NCBI RefSeq assembly: GCF_026127265.1
Contig: NZ_WWFG01000001.1
Coordinates: 2,147,501 to 2,211,500 of the forward strand
Reading direction: 5' to 3'
Source: Nostoc sp. KVJ3
GTDB lineage: Bacteria; Cyanobacteriota; Cyanobacteriia; Cyanobacteriales; Nostocaceae
Length of the DNA: 64,000 bases
This document shows, in pieces, positions 36,935-45,421 of this stretch. Within the stretch, counting starts at the first letter, position 1, and every line of letters begins with the position of its first letter. The position numbers were made by a program, and so were the translations under genes. The notes below the pieces were generated by a model. It saw nothing but the letters and a program-made list of their open reading frames with translations. It was not told the origin of the DNA and did no database searches.

Positions 36935-38051
36935 GCCGATTCTAGCTTTTCACAGAAGTTTAGATTTTAATATCTCATGTACGCAAAGAAAATTTTTTTA
37001 TATTTATTCTGCCCTTTATAAGAGGAGAATACAAGCAAGTAGTTGGACAAAAATATTTACAGTCATTGCGAGCACAGCGTTGCAATCCCAACCGCAAGCG
37101 AATTGCTTCATTACGCTATCTCTACGAGATGCTACCGCGTTAAGCGAAGCTATGCCGAAGGCTTTACGCTTCATTCGCAATGATATTGTGTAATTAATTC
37201 TATCCAATTACTTAATTTACCTATATTAGGGTCAGGTTTTGACATCAAGCTTTTTATTTCGCTTTGTTTTCTAGATTTACGATATTGCAAGTAATTAAAA
37301 AAAATATGTGAATTAAGTAAACAAATAGAGATAAAGCACGTAGGCAGGGACATTTTATTTCTCTTACTAACACATTCTAAAGCCAAGTTTCACATACACA
37401 TAAGTTGTGATTTTTTTACCCTATAAATTCGCTCTGTAATTGTAGGATATGTTTTTGCAGGAAAGCTCCTATTCATAGCTGGAGAGAGTTATACTATCTA
37501 TTAATTTGCATTGTTTCTGCAATTTCACTCCCAATTTAATACTTGATGAAAGCCTAGTTTATACAAAAAAAGACTAAATTTGTCTATGAGAAATAACATT
37601 TATTATTCAATAATAAAACTTTGATTTTGAACAGCGAATGAAAAATCTTTATAGATTATTTATTTTTCTCCAAAAAAAGAAAATTTGTTATCTAATATGA
37701 TAGCTATTCTAAACTATTTATTTTGGCAATTTTCCTAGAAAAATAACACCTAAGAAACCACGGGGATAGTTTTTATGCACCCAAATATTATTCAGTATTT
37801 TTACTGTTTGAAAAACATAATGTAAAGAAGACATTAGTTGTCAGAAGTAGATATTTCAGAAACTCTAGCAGTAAAAATAAAGCCTTACAAGGAGATGAAA
37901 TTTGGAAAATTATTGTAGATTCGGTATAAAAAAAATTATATATTCAGAAATAAAACCTAGCCTAAAAAATCATATTTAGTATTAGGTAATAATCGCAGTA
38001 AGTTAATCAATTAAATGTCTTTAAAATTTAAATAGGATAAAAAATAAAGCA
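36935..38051. other. Long gene-free region before the GGDEF gene, with repeats
   Basis: No gene is seen in about 1.1 kb. At 37062-37191 lies a Nostoc-type repeat with imperfect inverted ends (AGTCATTGCGAG and CATTCGCAATGAT), including a TAAGCGAAGCTATGCCGAAGG motif; a similar GGCGTAGCCCATCGTAGACATCGC piece is at about 36663. The rest is very AT-rich, and the GGDEF promoter should be in the last 200 bases. Confidence 0.5.
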
Positions 38052-39074
38052 ATGAATATTTCTCTTCTGGTCTTTGGAAAAAATAATTTTATCGCCACAC
38101 TTCCAGATCAGATTCGTTATGCGACTGCCTTTAGTGTAGAAGTTATGGACAATTTAAATCAAGTAGTATCGCGCATTAAAACAACGCCGCCCGATATAAT
38201 ACTTATACAGGCTAGTCTGGATGGCAGTATGGAACTGTGCATTTGGTTGAAAGAGCAGACAAAACTATCCTGGATATACTGTATTCTTTTCGAGGATCGT
38301 TCCCAACAGCTTACTGATAGAAATAAGGGTTGGCATAGGGAATTAGAGATGAGTGCTGCGGCCCTAAAGCAAGGAGCCGATGCTTATATTTGGCATCTGA
38401 TTGATGAAAAAACAGATTATAGCTTGGCAGAGTTAACCGCCAATCATGGATTAATACTTGCTCAATTGACTGTTGGCTTGCGAAAAGCACAAAAATACCG
38501 AGATTTGATTCGGACAAATGATATGTTATCTTCGATCGCTTTAGCCGATTCGTTGACAGAATTAAATAATCGTCGTGCGTTAGAATGGGACTTACCCAGG
38601 CAAATTAAAAGAGCTAGAACTGAAAAAACTTCCTTGAGTTTGATTATTCTGGATGTAGATCATTTCAAGAAAGTTAACGATACTCACGGGCATTTAGTAG
38701 GCGATCGCATTTTACAAGTATTATGTCAGCGTCTGCGACACAATCTGCGCTGTCAAGACACAGCATTTCGCTATGGTGGTGAAGAATTTGTGATTCTTCT
38801 GGCTAATACTACTGATGAAGAAGCACTATTAGTAGCCCGTCGTCTTAATCGCGTAGTCAGCGACGAACCATTTGCACTTAGCAATAAACTGATAATTAAT
38901 ATTACTATAAGTATAGGCACAGCAAGTCTGCAAACTGACGATGATGAGCAGGGAGAGAGTTTGCTCAATCGTGCCGATCAATGTCTGTTACAGGCTAAAA
39001 ATACTGGGCGTAATCGGGTTATTCACTCAAGCTACTTATCTCATATTTCACATTTAAAAGCTGTTTCCTCTTAA
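38052..39074 (+). CDS. Diguanylate cyclase with degenerate receiver domain
   Basis: The 340-residue protein has a receiver-like N-terminus (residues 1-145) and a GGDEF domain (about 160-330). The cyclase signature is GGEEF (242-246) with FKKVNDTHGH (205-214) upstream, so synthesis of cyclic di-GMP is expected. The inhibitory I-site RxxD is present as RCQD (233-236), five residues before GGEEF. In the receiver part the phospho-acceptor position after PPDIILI is glutamine (Q53), so ordinary phosphorylation is unlikely. It is cytoplasmic, with no membrane helix. It lies alone between a large spacer and the convergent M41-like gene. Confidence 0.88.
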   Translation: MNISLLVFGKNNFIATLPDQIRYATAFSVEVMDNLNQVVSRIKTTPPDIILIQASLDGSMELCIWLKEQTKLSWIYCILFEDRSQQLTDRNKGWHRELEMSAAALKQGADAYIWHLIDEKTDYSLAELTANHGLILAQLTVGLRKAQKYRDLIRTNDMLSSIALADSLTELNNRRALEWDLPRQIKRARTEKTSLSLIILDVDHFKKVNDTHGHLVGDRILQVLCQRLRHNLRCQDTAFRYGGEEFVILLANTTDEEALLVARRLNRVVSDEPFALSNKLIINITISIGTASLQTDDDEQGESLLNRADQCLLQAKNTGRNRVIHSSYLSHISHLKAVSS

Positions 39075-39117
39075 AGGTGGGCATTGGGAATTAGTGAAGA
39101 GCTAATATTTATAATTC

Positions 39118-39807
39118 CTAAGAGAGGCGATTAATCGCGTCTCCTAACTCAGCATGACAATCTTCTACCGAAGTGCGTTGTCGCATGGCATTAACTAAAG
39201 CCTCGTAGCTAGACCAATTTTCTTGCAGTAGGGTTTTTGCTTGGAGGGCATGAAACCGCAATTTCTGTTGATAAACTGATTCAGAAAAACCCAAAATTGT
39301 CAAGACTCCTATCAGCTTGTTTTTATCATCAGATCCACCCTCAGCATTATTAAAAACTAGGGTTTCAGCAGCAATCCCAGCCATCCAAACAGTACAGTAA
39401 CGGTCTAGCATTTGGGCACTGATTTTACCCACTTCTAATTGAGATGCTAATTCGCTATCATCAAAGCTAACGCCACCTTGCCCAGGTTGCCCCTGTTTCC
39501 AGGCTTCCCAAGCGCTGAGTGTGTAGCCGGTAACGGGAATACCCAACAGGTAAGCAACCAAAAAATGCCCTGCTTCGTGATGGACGATGCGATCGCGATG
39601 TTCGCTAGAAAAACCAGCAATCCAATCTAAAAAAATAGTACCACCCTTGCCTTGCAAGCTAAAACTATCTAACGTAGCTATGCCTAAAATCGTGAAGGTT
39701 GCAAGTGCCGGCACTGCTGGCGACAAATTCAAGAATGGCCCCACTAGTACCGATAGGGTCATGAGAAAGATAGATATTGCAACTAAATTTAAAGTAGTCT
39801 GGCTCAT
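39118..39807 (-). CDS. Membrane M41-like zinc peptidase without AAA domain
   Basis: The 229-residue protein has two N-terminal hydrophobic segments (about residues 5-25 and 32-46) and an FtsH-type peptidase motif, IVHHEAGHFLVAYLLG, with HEAGH at 77-81. It lacks the AAA ATPase and the full M41 domain, as do several cyanobacterial and plastid FtsH-like proteins. A third metal ligand is not obvious; the GGSDDKNKL segment near 165 is a candidate. The last residues (GDAINRLS) are encoded by a palindrome, GAGAGGCGATTAATCGCGTC (39122-39141), of the same kind as the core of the 7895-8030 element. Confidence 0.75.
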   Translation of the reverse strand: MSQTTLNLVAISIFLMTLSVLVGPFLNLSPAVPALATFTILGIATLDSFSLQGKGGTIFLDWIAGFSSEHRDRIVHHEAGHFLVAYLLGIPVTGYTLSAWEAWKQGQPGQGGVSFDDSELASQLEVGKISAQMLDRYCTVWMAGIAAETLVFNNAEGGSDDKNKLIGVLTILGFSESVYQQKLRFHALQAKTLLQENWSSYEALVNAMRQRTSVEDCHAELGDAINRLS

Positions 39808-40216
39808 TGAGAGTTTTCTGAGTACAACTTAAATGTAGGAATCCGGTTTGATTTCTAAAAAGATACAAGTATCTGTAGGGAAGCCAGTCGTGTGGTGAGG
39901 CAGTCCGATCTTCGGGGTTTCCCACAAAAGGAACTGCCGAAAGGGTTTCCCGCGCCACTTGCCACAACAGGGGGAACCTCCGCAAGGCAGTGGCTTGACT
40001 TGAGCGAACTGGGGTTGTGTTAGACGGAACGTCGTAACGCACCATCAGCTTGGGATGATGCCGTACTTTCCACTAACACATCCTACAATACCTAATTTTA
40101 TTCAAAAATCAAATATTAGTCCTATATGAGTAAATAGGAATACTTAAACAAAATTCAGTTAAGCATTTTTGGTACTCATTTGATTAGAAAACACTATATT
40201 CATACTAATTAAATTC
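39808..40216. repeat. Repeat-rich spacer between the peptidase and recQ genes
   Basis: This 409-bp spacer has no gene. Bases 39880-40080 are Nostoc-type repeat DNA: GGTTTCCCACAAAAGGAACTGCCG, GGGGGAACCTCCGCAAGGCAGTGGC and a TGTGTTAGACGGAACGTCG / CACTAACACATCC piece that partly pair with each other. The remaining 130 bases are AT-rich. Confidence 0.6.
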
Positions 40217-42379
40217 TCACTTGCGATTTTCCCGCCGCCACTTACTCCGTACTAAACGAATTTCATCAAAAGAGTAGCTTTCACCTAGCTGTTCTTTGAT
40301 GGGAGTGAGGGAAATATCACCGAGTACTTCTAAAACTTGCCAAATTTTTTGTTGATGTTCTAGAGGTATTAATTGATTTAAATCAACTGGCTGATTTTTC
40401 TCAATTAGTTTTTCTAGATGATTGCTAACTGTTGCCGGACTAAGGTTGCGTTTTTGGGCAATTTGAGCGATATTTAAACCTTGTTGATGTAATTGTAATG
40501 TCTGTAATTCAGTGTAAGAAGATGAGTTAGGAGAGGATATATAATTATTCTTAGCCGATTTATTTTGCAAACCTTTTTCTTGACGGTAGGCACAGATTTC
40601 TGTAATAAACTTTTCGCCATATTGAGCGAGTTTGTGACTACCTACACCAGAAAGTTTGGCAAATTCACCTAAGTTTTGGGGTTGCACCTGTACCATCAAT
40701 TTTAAAGTGGAATCGTGGAAGATGACGTAAGGTGGTACAGATTGTTCGTCAGCTAATTGTTTCCGTAGCGATCGCAACTTCTGCAATAATACTTCTGCTT
40801 CTTCTGCTTTTTCACTCCCCTGTTCCCAGGTAATTTTTTGGACTGTGGTTACAGCTAGCGAAACTGTACGTTGTTTTCGCATTACTTCCCAACTGTGGGC
40901 GTTGAGTTTCAAAACTGAGTAACCATCGCTAGTTTGTTCTATTAACCCTTGATGTAAAAGCGATCGCCCCAACATTCGCCATTCATCTAGAGTTCTATCT
41001 TTGCCAATACCGTAGGTGGAAAGTTTATCGTGTTCGTACTGGAGAATTTTGTCTTTTTTTGCCCCCCGCAACACATCGATTATGTGTAGCATCCCAAATC
41101 TTTCTTTGCAACGCGCCACACAAGATAAAAACTTCATGGCTTCAACTGTCCAATCTTGCATGGGTTTGGGATGACGACAATTGTCACAGTTACCGCAATT
41201 CCCAGGAAATCTTTCTCCAAAATAACCCAGTTGAATTGTTCGCCGACAATCAGTGCCTTCAGCGTAATCGATCATCTGCCGCAGTTGTTGTTTAGCAATC
41301 AACTGTTCTTGAGGGTCAGTTTTTTGATCGATACTCCATTCAATTGTTTTAACATCACCAAAGCTGAAAAATATTGTACACCGAGATGGTTCTCCGTCTC
41401 TACCTGCCCTACCCGATTCTTGATAATAACTTTCTATATTTCTGGGCATATCAAAGTGAACTACCAGCCGCACATCGGGTTTATTAATTCCCATGCCAAA
41501 GGCGACTGTTGCCACCATCACCCGGACATCATCTCGAATAAATCGCGTTTGATTACTACTACGTTCCTCATCAGTTAATCCGGCGTGATAAGGCAGAACA
41601 ACAACTTTATCATTTTGCAATTTAAAAGTTAGTTCATCAACTTTTTTCCGCGTTAAAGCATAAATAATTGTCGAACCTTCACTTTCGCGAATTAGTTCTA
41701 ATAACTCAGCGTAAGCATATTTAGTTTTAGGACGAACTTCGTAATAAAGATTTTCCCGGTTAAAACTAGCAAGATGGATGCTTGGTTGCTTTAGTCCTAG
41801 TTGTTGAATGATATCACTACGGACGCGATCGGTTGCTGTAGCGGTGAGGGCTACGGTAGGAACATCAGGATAGCGTTTCCGCAGAGATTTTAACTGGCGA
41901 TATTCTGGACGGAAATCGTGTCCCCATTCCGAAACGCAGTGCGCTTCATCAATAGCAAAGCTAGAAATACCGATTTTTTCTTTAACTAAATCGATAAATG
42001 GGAGAAACCTTTCACTGAGGAGACGTTCAGGGGCGACGTATAGTAATTTTACTTTCCCGTTGAGGATGGCTTCTTCGCGCGATCGCACTTGATAAGCATT
42101 CAAACTGCTATTGAGAAATGTGGCGTTAATATTATTATTTCGCAGTGCTTCTACTTGGTCTTGCATCAAAGCAATTAACGGCGACACTACCACAGTTAGT
42201 CCATTTTTTAACAACGCTGGTAGCTGAAAACACAAAGATTTTCCCCCACCAGTCGGCATCACAACCATTAAATCTCGATTTTGCAGCGCATCTTCGATAA
42301 TTTGCCGTTGTCCGGGGCGGAATCTGTCATAACCGAAGTGATATTTTAGCGCTTGTTCGAGATGGGGATACTGAAGCAT
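40217..42379 (-). CDS. recQ: ATP-dependent DNA helicase RecQ
   Basis: The 720-residue protein is a complete RecQ 3'-5' helicase for recombination repair. The helicase core has MPTGGGKSLCFQLPAL (about residues 41-56), the DEAH box in AIDEAHCVSEWGHDFRPEY and LTATATDRVR, with motif VI in YYQESGRAGRDG. A zinc-binding RQC domain follows (C-RR and CGNCDNC), then a winged helix and an HRDC domain with LAQYGEKFITEICAYR. The last 110 residues add a helix-turn-helix (LNIAQIAQKRNLSPATVSNHL) seen in longer RecQ proteins. It has no operon partner. Confidence 0.97.
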   Translation of the reverse strand: MLQYPHLEQALKYHFGYDRFRPGQRQIIEDALQNRDLMVVMPTGGGKSLCFQLPALLKNGLTVVVSPLIALMQDQVEALRNNNINATFLNSSLNAYQVRSREEAILNGKVKLLYVAPERLLSERFLPFIDLVKEKIGISSFAIDEAHCVSEWGHDFRPEYRQLKSLRKRYPDVPTVALTATATDRVRSDIIQQLGLKQPSIHLASFNRENLYYEVRPKTKYAYAELLELIRESEGSTIIYALTRKKVDELTFKLQNDKVVVLPYHAGLTDEERSSNQTRFIRDDVRVMVATVAFGMGINKPDVRLVVHFDMPRNIESYYQESGRAGRDGEPSRCTIFFSFGDVKTIEWSIDQKTDPQEQLIAKQQLRQMIDYAEGTDCRRTIQLGYFGERFPGNCGNCDNCRHPKPMQDWTVEAMKFLSCVARCKERFGMLHIIDVLRGAKKDKILQYEHDKLSTYGIGKDRTLDEWRMLGRSLLHQGLIEQTSDGYSVLKLNAHSWEVMRKQRTVSLAVTTVQKITWEQGSEKAEEAEVLLQKLRSLRKQLADEQSVPPYVIFHDSTLKLMVQVQPQNLGEFAKLSGVGSHKLAQYGEKFITEICAYRQEKGLQNKSAKNNYISSPNSSSYTELQTLQLHQQGLNIAQIAQKRNLSPATVSNHLEKLIEKNQPVDLNQLIPLEHQQKIWQVLEVLGDISLTPIKEQLGESYSFDEIRLVRSKWRRENRK

Positions 42380-42597
42380 AGCGATCGCTTTTTCCGGGGC
42401 GTTCTGCGTGAGTAGTTGTTAAAGATATCAGCATTTTAACTCACATTTTCGGCAGCTTTGGTTAGACACTGCGTTTCTGTTAGCGATGTCTACGACGGGC
42501 TACGCCGACGCTTAACTTTCAAGACAGTTGCTACAAAATCGGCGATCGCACTGCTTTCAGCAACATAACTTAAAAGCCTTTATGATGGAATCGTGCT

Positions 42598-42857
42598 GAG
42601 ATAAAAGTAGGTGGTTCCCAAACAATCTTAAAATATACGGACAATAATAAACAAATTTATAATTACACAGTTCTTCTGGAAAAAGAATCAGATGGAGGTT
42701 ATCACGCTTTTTGTCCAATCCTAAAAAGTTGTCATTCTCAGGGAGATTCTTTTGAAGAGGCCATAGATAATATTACAGAAGCTATTGAATTATATATTGA
42801 AAGTTAAGGGCTGATAATCTATCAATTCCTAGAGATGATTTAATTGTTAAGCCATTA
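42598..42857 (+). pseudogene. HicB-type antitoxin, start lost and frameshifted
   Basis: The frame gives NYTVLLEKESDGGYHAFCP, ILKSCHSQGDSFEEAIDNI and TEAIELYIES, a textbook HicB N-terminal domain. No ATG, GTG or TTG precedes it in frame after the last stop (42583). At 42805 a TAA interrupts; if one base were restored the frame would go on LRADNLSIPRDDLIVKPL, the usual HicB continuation. So one deletion and a lost start have inactivated it. Its 3' end is directly occupied by the mini-element at 42858-42968. Confidence 0.75.
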
Positions 42858-42968
42858 ATACCAATTCTGTGTGAAGATGCACAGAATATTAAACGAACCG
42901 CCAAGTACGCCAAGAGCGACAAGAATAGAGATTTACTCATTTAGTGCAGCTTCACATTAAATTGGTAC
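42858..42968. mobile_element. 111-bp inverted-repeat mini-element between hicB and hicA relics
   Basis: The left end ATACCAATTCTGTGTGAAG and right end CTTCACATTAAATTGGTAC are imperfect inverted repeats of about 25 bp, extending into ATGCAC/GTGCAG. The interior carries AACGAACCGCCAAGTACGCC, a core shared with the element at 60465-60592. It ends 12 nt before the hicA start and so has replaced that gene's upstream region. Confidence 0.7.
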
Positions 42969-42980
42969 AAGTATCTTGGC

Positions 42981-43082
42981 ATGAGCAATTTTCCCAGTGT
43001 CAAAGCTAAAGAATTTATCAAAGTCATCGAAAATTTAGGTTTTTATCTTGACCGTCAAAAGGGGAATCATGCTATTTACTAT
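42981..43082 (+). pseudogene. HicA-type toxin, truncated after 34 codons
   Basis: Codons from ATG 42981 give MSNFPSVKAKEFIKVIENLG then FYLDRQKGNHAIYY, the first half of a HicA mRNA interferase including the basic segment and the active-site histidine (H in GNHAIY). The normal second half (about 40 residues) is missing: the reading frame runs straight into the C-rich repeat at 43083-43250. It is the toxin partner of the hicB relic upstream. No function is expected. Confidence 0.7.
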
Positions 43083-43250
43083 GTTGTGATTTTAATCGAA
43101 TTGTTACCCCCCTTAATCCCCCCGATGTATTGGCTACCGTGTATACACAAGTCGAATTACCCCCCTTAATCCCCCCTTATAAAGGGGGGAAAAAGAAATC
43201 TAGTTCCCTCCCCTTATAAAGGGGAGGGTTAGGGTGGGGTAAAAAATATT
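43083..43250. repeat. C/G-rich inverted repeat inserted in the hicA relic
   Basis: The element has CGAATT and TTACCCCCCTTAATCCCCCC twice and then the complementary TAAAGGGGGG and GGGAGGGTTAGGGTGGGGTA, so most of it can fold on itself. The segment GTGTATACACAAGTCGAATT recurs at 47098-47116, and GGGAGGGTTAGGGTGGGGTA at 47181 and 50318, defining a local repeat family. Confidence 0.7.
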
Positions 43251-43294
43251 TGACACATCAATCATGACTTTTCAAACATCCTCTTAGGAGTCGT

Positions 43295-43377
43295 GTAAAA
43301 ATAAGTTGAACAATTTAATATTTGTAGTGTGGGCATCTTGCCCGCGTGAGCAAGATGCTCACACTACTTATTTTTAC
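43295..43377. mobile_element. 83-bp inverted-repeat mini-element
   Basis: The ends GTAAAAATAAGT and ACTTATTTTTAC are perfect 12-bp inverted repeats. Inside is a strong stem, GTAGTGTGGGCATCTTGC with GCAAGATGCTCACACTAC. It lies between the hicA relic and the higB remnant, whose recognisable part starts five bases beyond its right end. Confidence 0.75.
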
Positions 43378-43381
43378 TTGA

Positions 43382-43477
43382 TGCCTTAGATATTCCAGCC
43401 AGACAATTTTTATTAAATACGTTCTTACCCATCCTGAATACGATAAGGAAAGGTGGAAAGATGATCCCTACTTTTAG
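43382..43477 (+). pseudogene. HigB-type toxin, C-terminal remnant
   Basis: The frame from 43382 gives RYSSQTIFIKYVLTHPEYDK and then ERWKDDPYF before a stop, the typical end of a HigB ribosome-dependent RNase (the IRYVLTHAEYD pattern). About two thirds of the gene is absent upstream, where a mini-element now sits. The stop codon overlaps the higA start region by 17 nt, the normal arrangement in higBA pairs, which shows that higA was once the second gene of this operon. Confidence 0.7.
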
Positions 43478-43877
43478 TCAACAAGCTGATACTGACTTAC
43501 TGATTCAGTATCAGCCTAAGCCAATTAAAACAGAACAGGAATATAACAGAGCCTTAACAGCAGTAGAGGGGATGATGTCTGGCGAGTTGACAGAGGCAGA
43601 AAATGCAATTTTTGAGTTGTTGGTTCTTCTAATTGAGAATTACGAAGAACGTCATTTTTCGATGGGTGAATCAAAACCTGTGGCTACTTTGGAATCCCTT
43701 ATGCATGAGTTTGATGTGGAACCAAATTCTTTAGCCGGGGTTTTTGGAACTGTTGACATTGTTAGGGAAGTGGTTAATGGTCAACGGAAAATTAACCAAT
43801 CTCAAGCAGAGTCACTAGCTAAGTTTTTTAATGACCATTATTCTGGACTTTCTATAACGGCTTTTGATTTTATTTAA
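43461..43877 (+). CDS. higA: HigA-type antitoxin, orphan
   Basis: The 138-residue protein matches HigA antitoxins of the acidic type. It has the conserved N-terminal linker PKPIKTEQEYNRALTAVEGM, then ELLVLLIENYEERHFSMGE, and a C-terminal helix-turn-helix with VATLESLMHEFDVEPNSLAG, REVVNGQRKINQSQAESLAKFF. It is intact and in frame. The toxin partner survives only as the 43382-43477 remnant, so this is an orphan antitoxin that might still bind DNA or neutralise a related toxin elsewhere. Confidence 0.82.
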   Translation: MIPTFSQQADTDLLIQYQPKPIKTEQEYNRALTAVEGMMSGELTEAENAIFELLVLLIENYEERHFSMGESKPVATLESLMHEFDVEPNSLAGVFGTVDIVREVVNGQRKINQSQAESLAKFFNDHYSGLSITAFDFI

Positions 43878-43963
43878 TCTAAAATCAAAAATTTAGTCAG
43901 CATCCATCTAAGCCTCCGGGGTACTCCCGCCTAAGCGTTGCTTGGCGGTGAGGGGGATAGGAG

Positions 43964-43998
43964 GGTAACTATTGGGGTTCGATGCCCCAATAGTTACC
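43964..43998. terminator. Perfect 14-bp hairpin after the RHH gene
   Basis: GGTAACTATTGGGG and CCCCAATAGTTACC pair exactly around a 7-nt loop, three bases past the stop codon of the minus-strand RHH gene. It fits a transcription terminator for that gene apart from lacking a uridine run. It may instead be part of the element's left end. Confidence 0.5.
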
Positions 43999-44001
43999 AA
44001 T

Positions 44002-44142
44002 TCATTGATTTTTGGTTTTCTTTCTAAGGCTACGAATAAATTCACGGATTACCTCTGTTTGAGTTCTATCTTGTTCTTGGCAGTAGGTTTTTAATATCTC
44101 TAGTTCTTGTTCTGGAAGCCTGATATCTATGCGAATAGTCAT
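44002..44142 (-). CDS. Small ribbon-helix-helix (CopG-like) protein
   Basis: This 46-residue frame, MTIRIDIRLPEQELEILKTY followed by CQEQDRTQTEVIREFIRSLR, is a complete ribbon-helix-helix fold: a short beta strand (RIDIRL), a helix (EQELEILKTYCQEQ) and a second helix (TQTEVIREFIRSL) with the conserved T-x-x-E-V-I-R pattern. RHH proteins bind DNA as dimers and often repress their own promoter. It starts 34 nt from the tnpB start on the opposite strand, so both genes share one tiny promoter region, and control of tnpB by this protein is a natural guess. Confidence 0.75.
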   Translation of the reverse strand: MTIRIDIRLPEQELEILKTYCQEQDRTQTEVIREFIRSLRKKTKNQ

Positions 44143-44176
44143 ACAAAAGTACGGAATAATGCTGTACAATAGTTCT
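44143..44176. promoter_or_regulatory. 34-bp divergent promoter region of the RHH and tnpB genes
   Basis: A TACAAT -10-like hexamer (44165-44170) lies only 6 nt before the tnpB ATG, which would make that message nearly leaderless. GTAC occurs on both sides of GGAATAATGCT (at 44149 and 44164), a small symmetric arrangement that an RHH dimer could use as operator. Confidence 0.35.
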
Positions 44177-45421
44177 ATGCTACTAACTTATCAGTTCAAA
44201 CTCAACCCTACTCCCGAACAAGTTGTCATTCTTGAATCTTGGGGCGAGTTGCTGCGTCGCCATTGGAACTACGCACTAGGGGAAAGGTTGAACTGGCTAA
44301 GACGTACAAGATCGCAGATTGACCGATGTAGCTTAGTTTCTGAACCAATTGGAAAGATACCAGATAAAGCAGATTACTATACACAAGCAAGCAACCTCAA
44401 GCAAACCAAAGAGCTATTCCCCGATTACAAAAACATTTATGCCGACTGCCAACAACAAAATTTAATGCGGTTGGACAAGGCGTGGAAACGATGGTTAACA
44501 CCTGACAAAAAAGGCAAGCGAGGAGGAAGACCACGTTTTAAAAAGCGTGGTGATATAAGTTCGTTTACATTCCCCCGTGTTAATTCACCCAAAGCTGGCG
44601 CACACCTAACAGGTAATATTCTCAAATTATCCAAGATTGGTGAGATTGAGGTTATCTTACATCGACCAATTCCAGACGGTTTTGAGATTAAACAGGCGAC
44701 GATTCTTGTTAAAGCTGATGGATGGTATTGTAGTTTTTCTTTAGAAGACAAGACTGTTCCCGATACTTTATCTATTGATGAAATCACAACTGTTACTGGC
44801 ATAGATGTAGGTTTAGAAAAGTTTTTAACCACTGCTGATGGACAAAGTATTGAAGTGCCGCAGTATTATCGTTCGTCACAATCAAAATTAGCCCGTCAAC
44901 AGCGCAAACTTGCACGTAAAGTCAAAGGGTCTAACAATCACAGCAAGCAATCCAATAAAGTTGCAAAGCTTCATTTGCACGTTGCTCGGCAAAGAAAAGA
45001 GTTTCATTATCATGTAGCTCATTGGTTAGTTAACTCATACGATTTGATTGTTTTTGAAACCTTGAACATTAGAGGATTAGCTAGAACACGATTAGCTAAG
45101 TCAATACTAGATGTTGCGTGGGGTACGTTCCTGGAAATCATGCAAGCAGTAGCGGTAAAACGCGGCAAGCTGACACTTGGAGTTGACCCTAGAGGCACGA
45201 GTATTAATTGTTCGAGTTGTGGTGAAAGAGTTGAAAAAACAATGGCCGTCCGTGTTCATAGTTGTTCTTGTGGATTGGTCATTGACCGCGACTGGAACGC
45301 CGCATTGAATCTTTTGAAACGTGGATCGGTTGGACTACCGATTCCTGGCTGTGGAGGCTTAGGGGATACCCAGCCTACGAAGCAGCAAGTCTCATTTGTG
45401 AATCTGAGATGCTCCCGCTAA
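44177..45421 (+). CDS. tnpB: TnpB RNA-guided DNA endonuclease, IS200/IS605 family
   Basis: The protein (414 residues from MLLTYQFKLNPTPEQ; an in-frame ATG at 44129 would overlap the divergent gene) is a full OrfB/TnpB. The N-terminal part contains the HTH-like segment with LRRHWNYALGERLNWLRR and the RPRFKKR motif. The RuvC-like nuclease has its acidic residues in VTGIDVGLEKFL (D210), LIVFETLNIRGLA (E294) and VIDRDWNAALNLL (DRD 370-372). The zinc ribbon CSSCG...CSCG lies between the last two. All catalytic positions are intact, so an active nuclease guided by an RNA from the element's 3' end is likely. No TnpA is present. Confidence 0.92.
   Translation: MLLTYQFKLNPTPEQVVILESWGELLRRHWNYALGERLNWLRRTRSQIDRCSLVSEPIGKIPDKADYYTQASNLKQTKELFPDYKNIYADCQQQNLMRLDKAWKRWLTPDKKGKRGGRPRFKKRGDISSFTFPRVNSPKAGAHLTGNILKLSKIGEIEVILHRPIPDGFEIKQATILVKADGWYCSFSLEDKTVPDTLSIDEITTVTGIDVGLEKFLTTADGQSIEVPQYYRSSQSKLARQQRKLARKVKGSNNHSKQSNKVAKLHLHVARQRKEFHYHVAHWLVNSYDLIVFETLNIRGLARTRLAKSILDVAWGTFLEIMQAVAVKRGKLTLGVDPRGTSINCSSCGERVEKTMAVRVHSCSCGLVIDRDWNAALNLLKRGSVGLPIPGCGGLGDTQPTKQQVSFVNLRCSR

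Noticed and set aside
39665..40045. 126-codon minus-strand frame overlapping the peptidase gene start
   Set aside because: It is mostly translated Nostoc repeat DNA and is out of frame with the peptidase gene.
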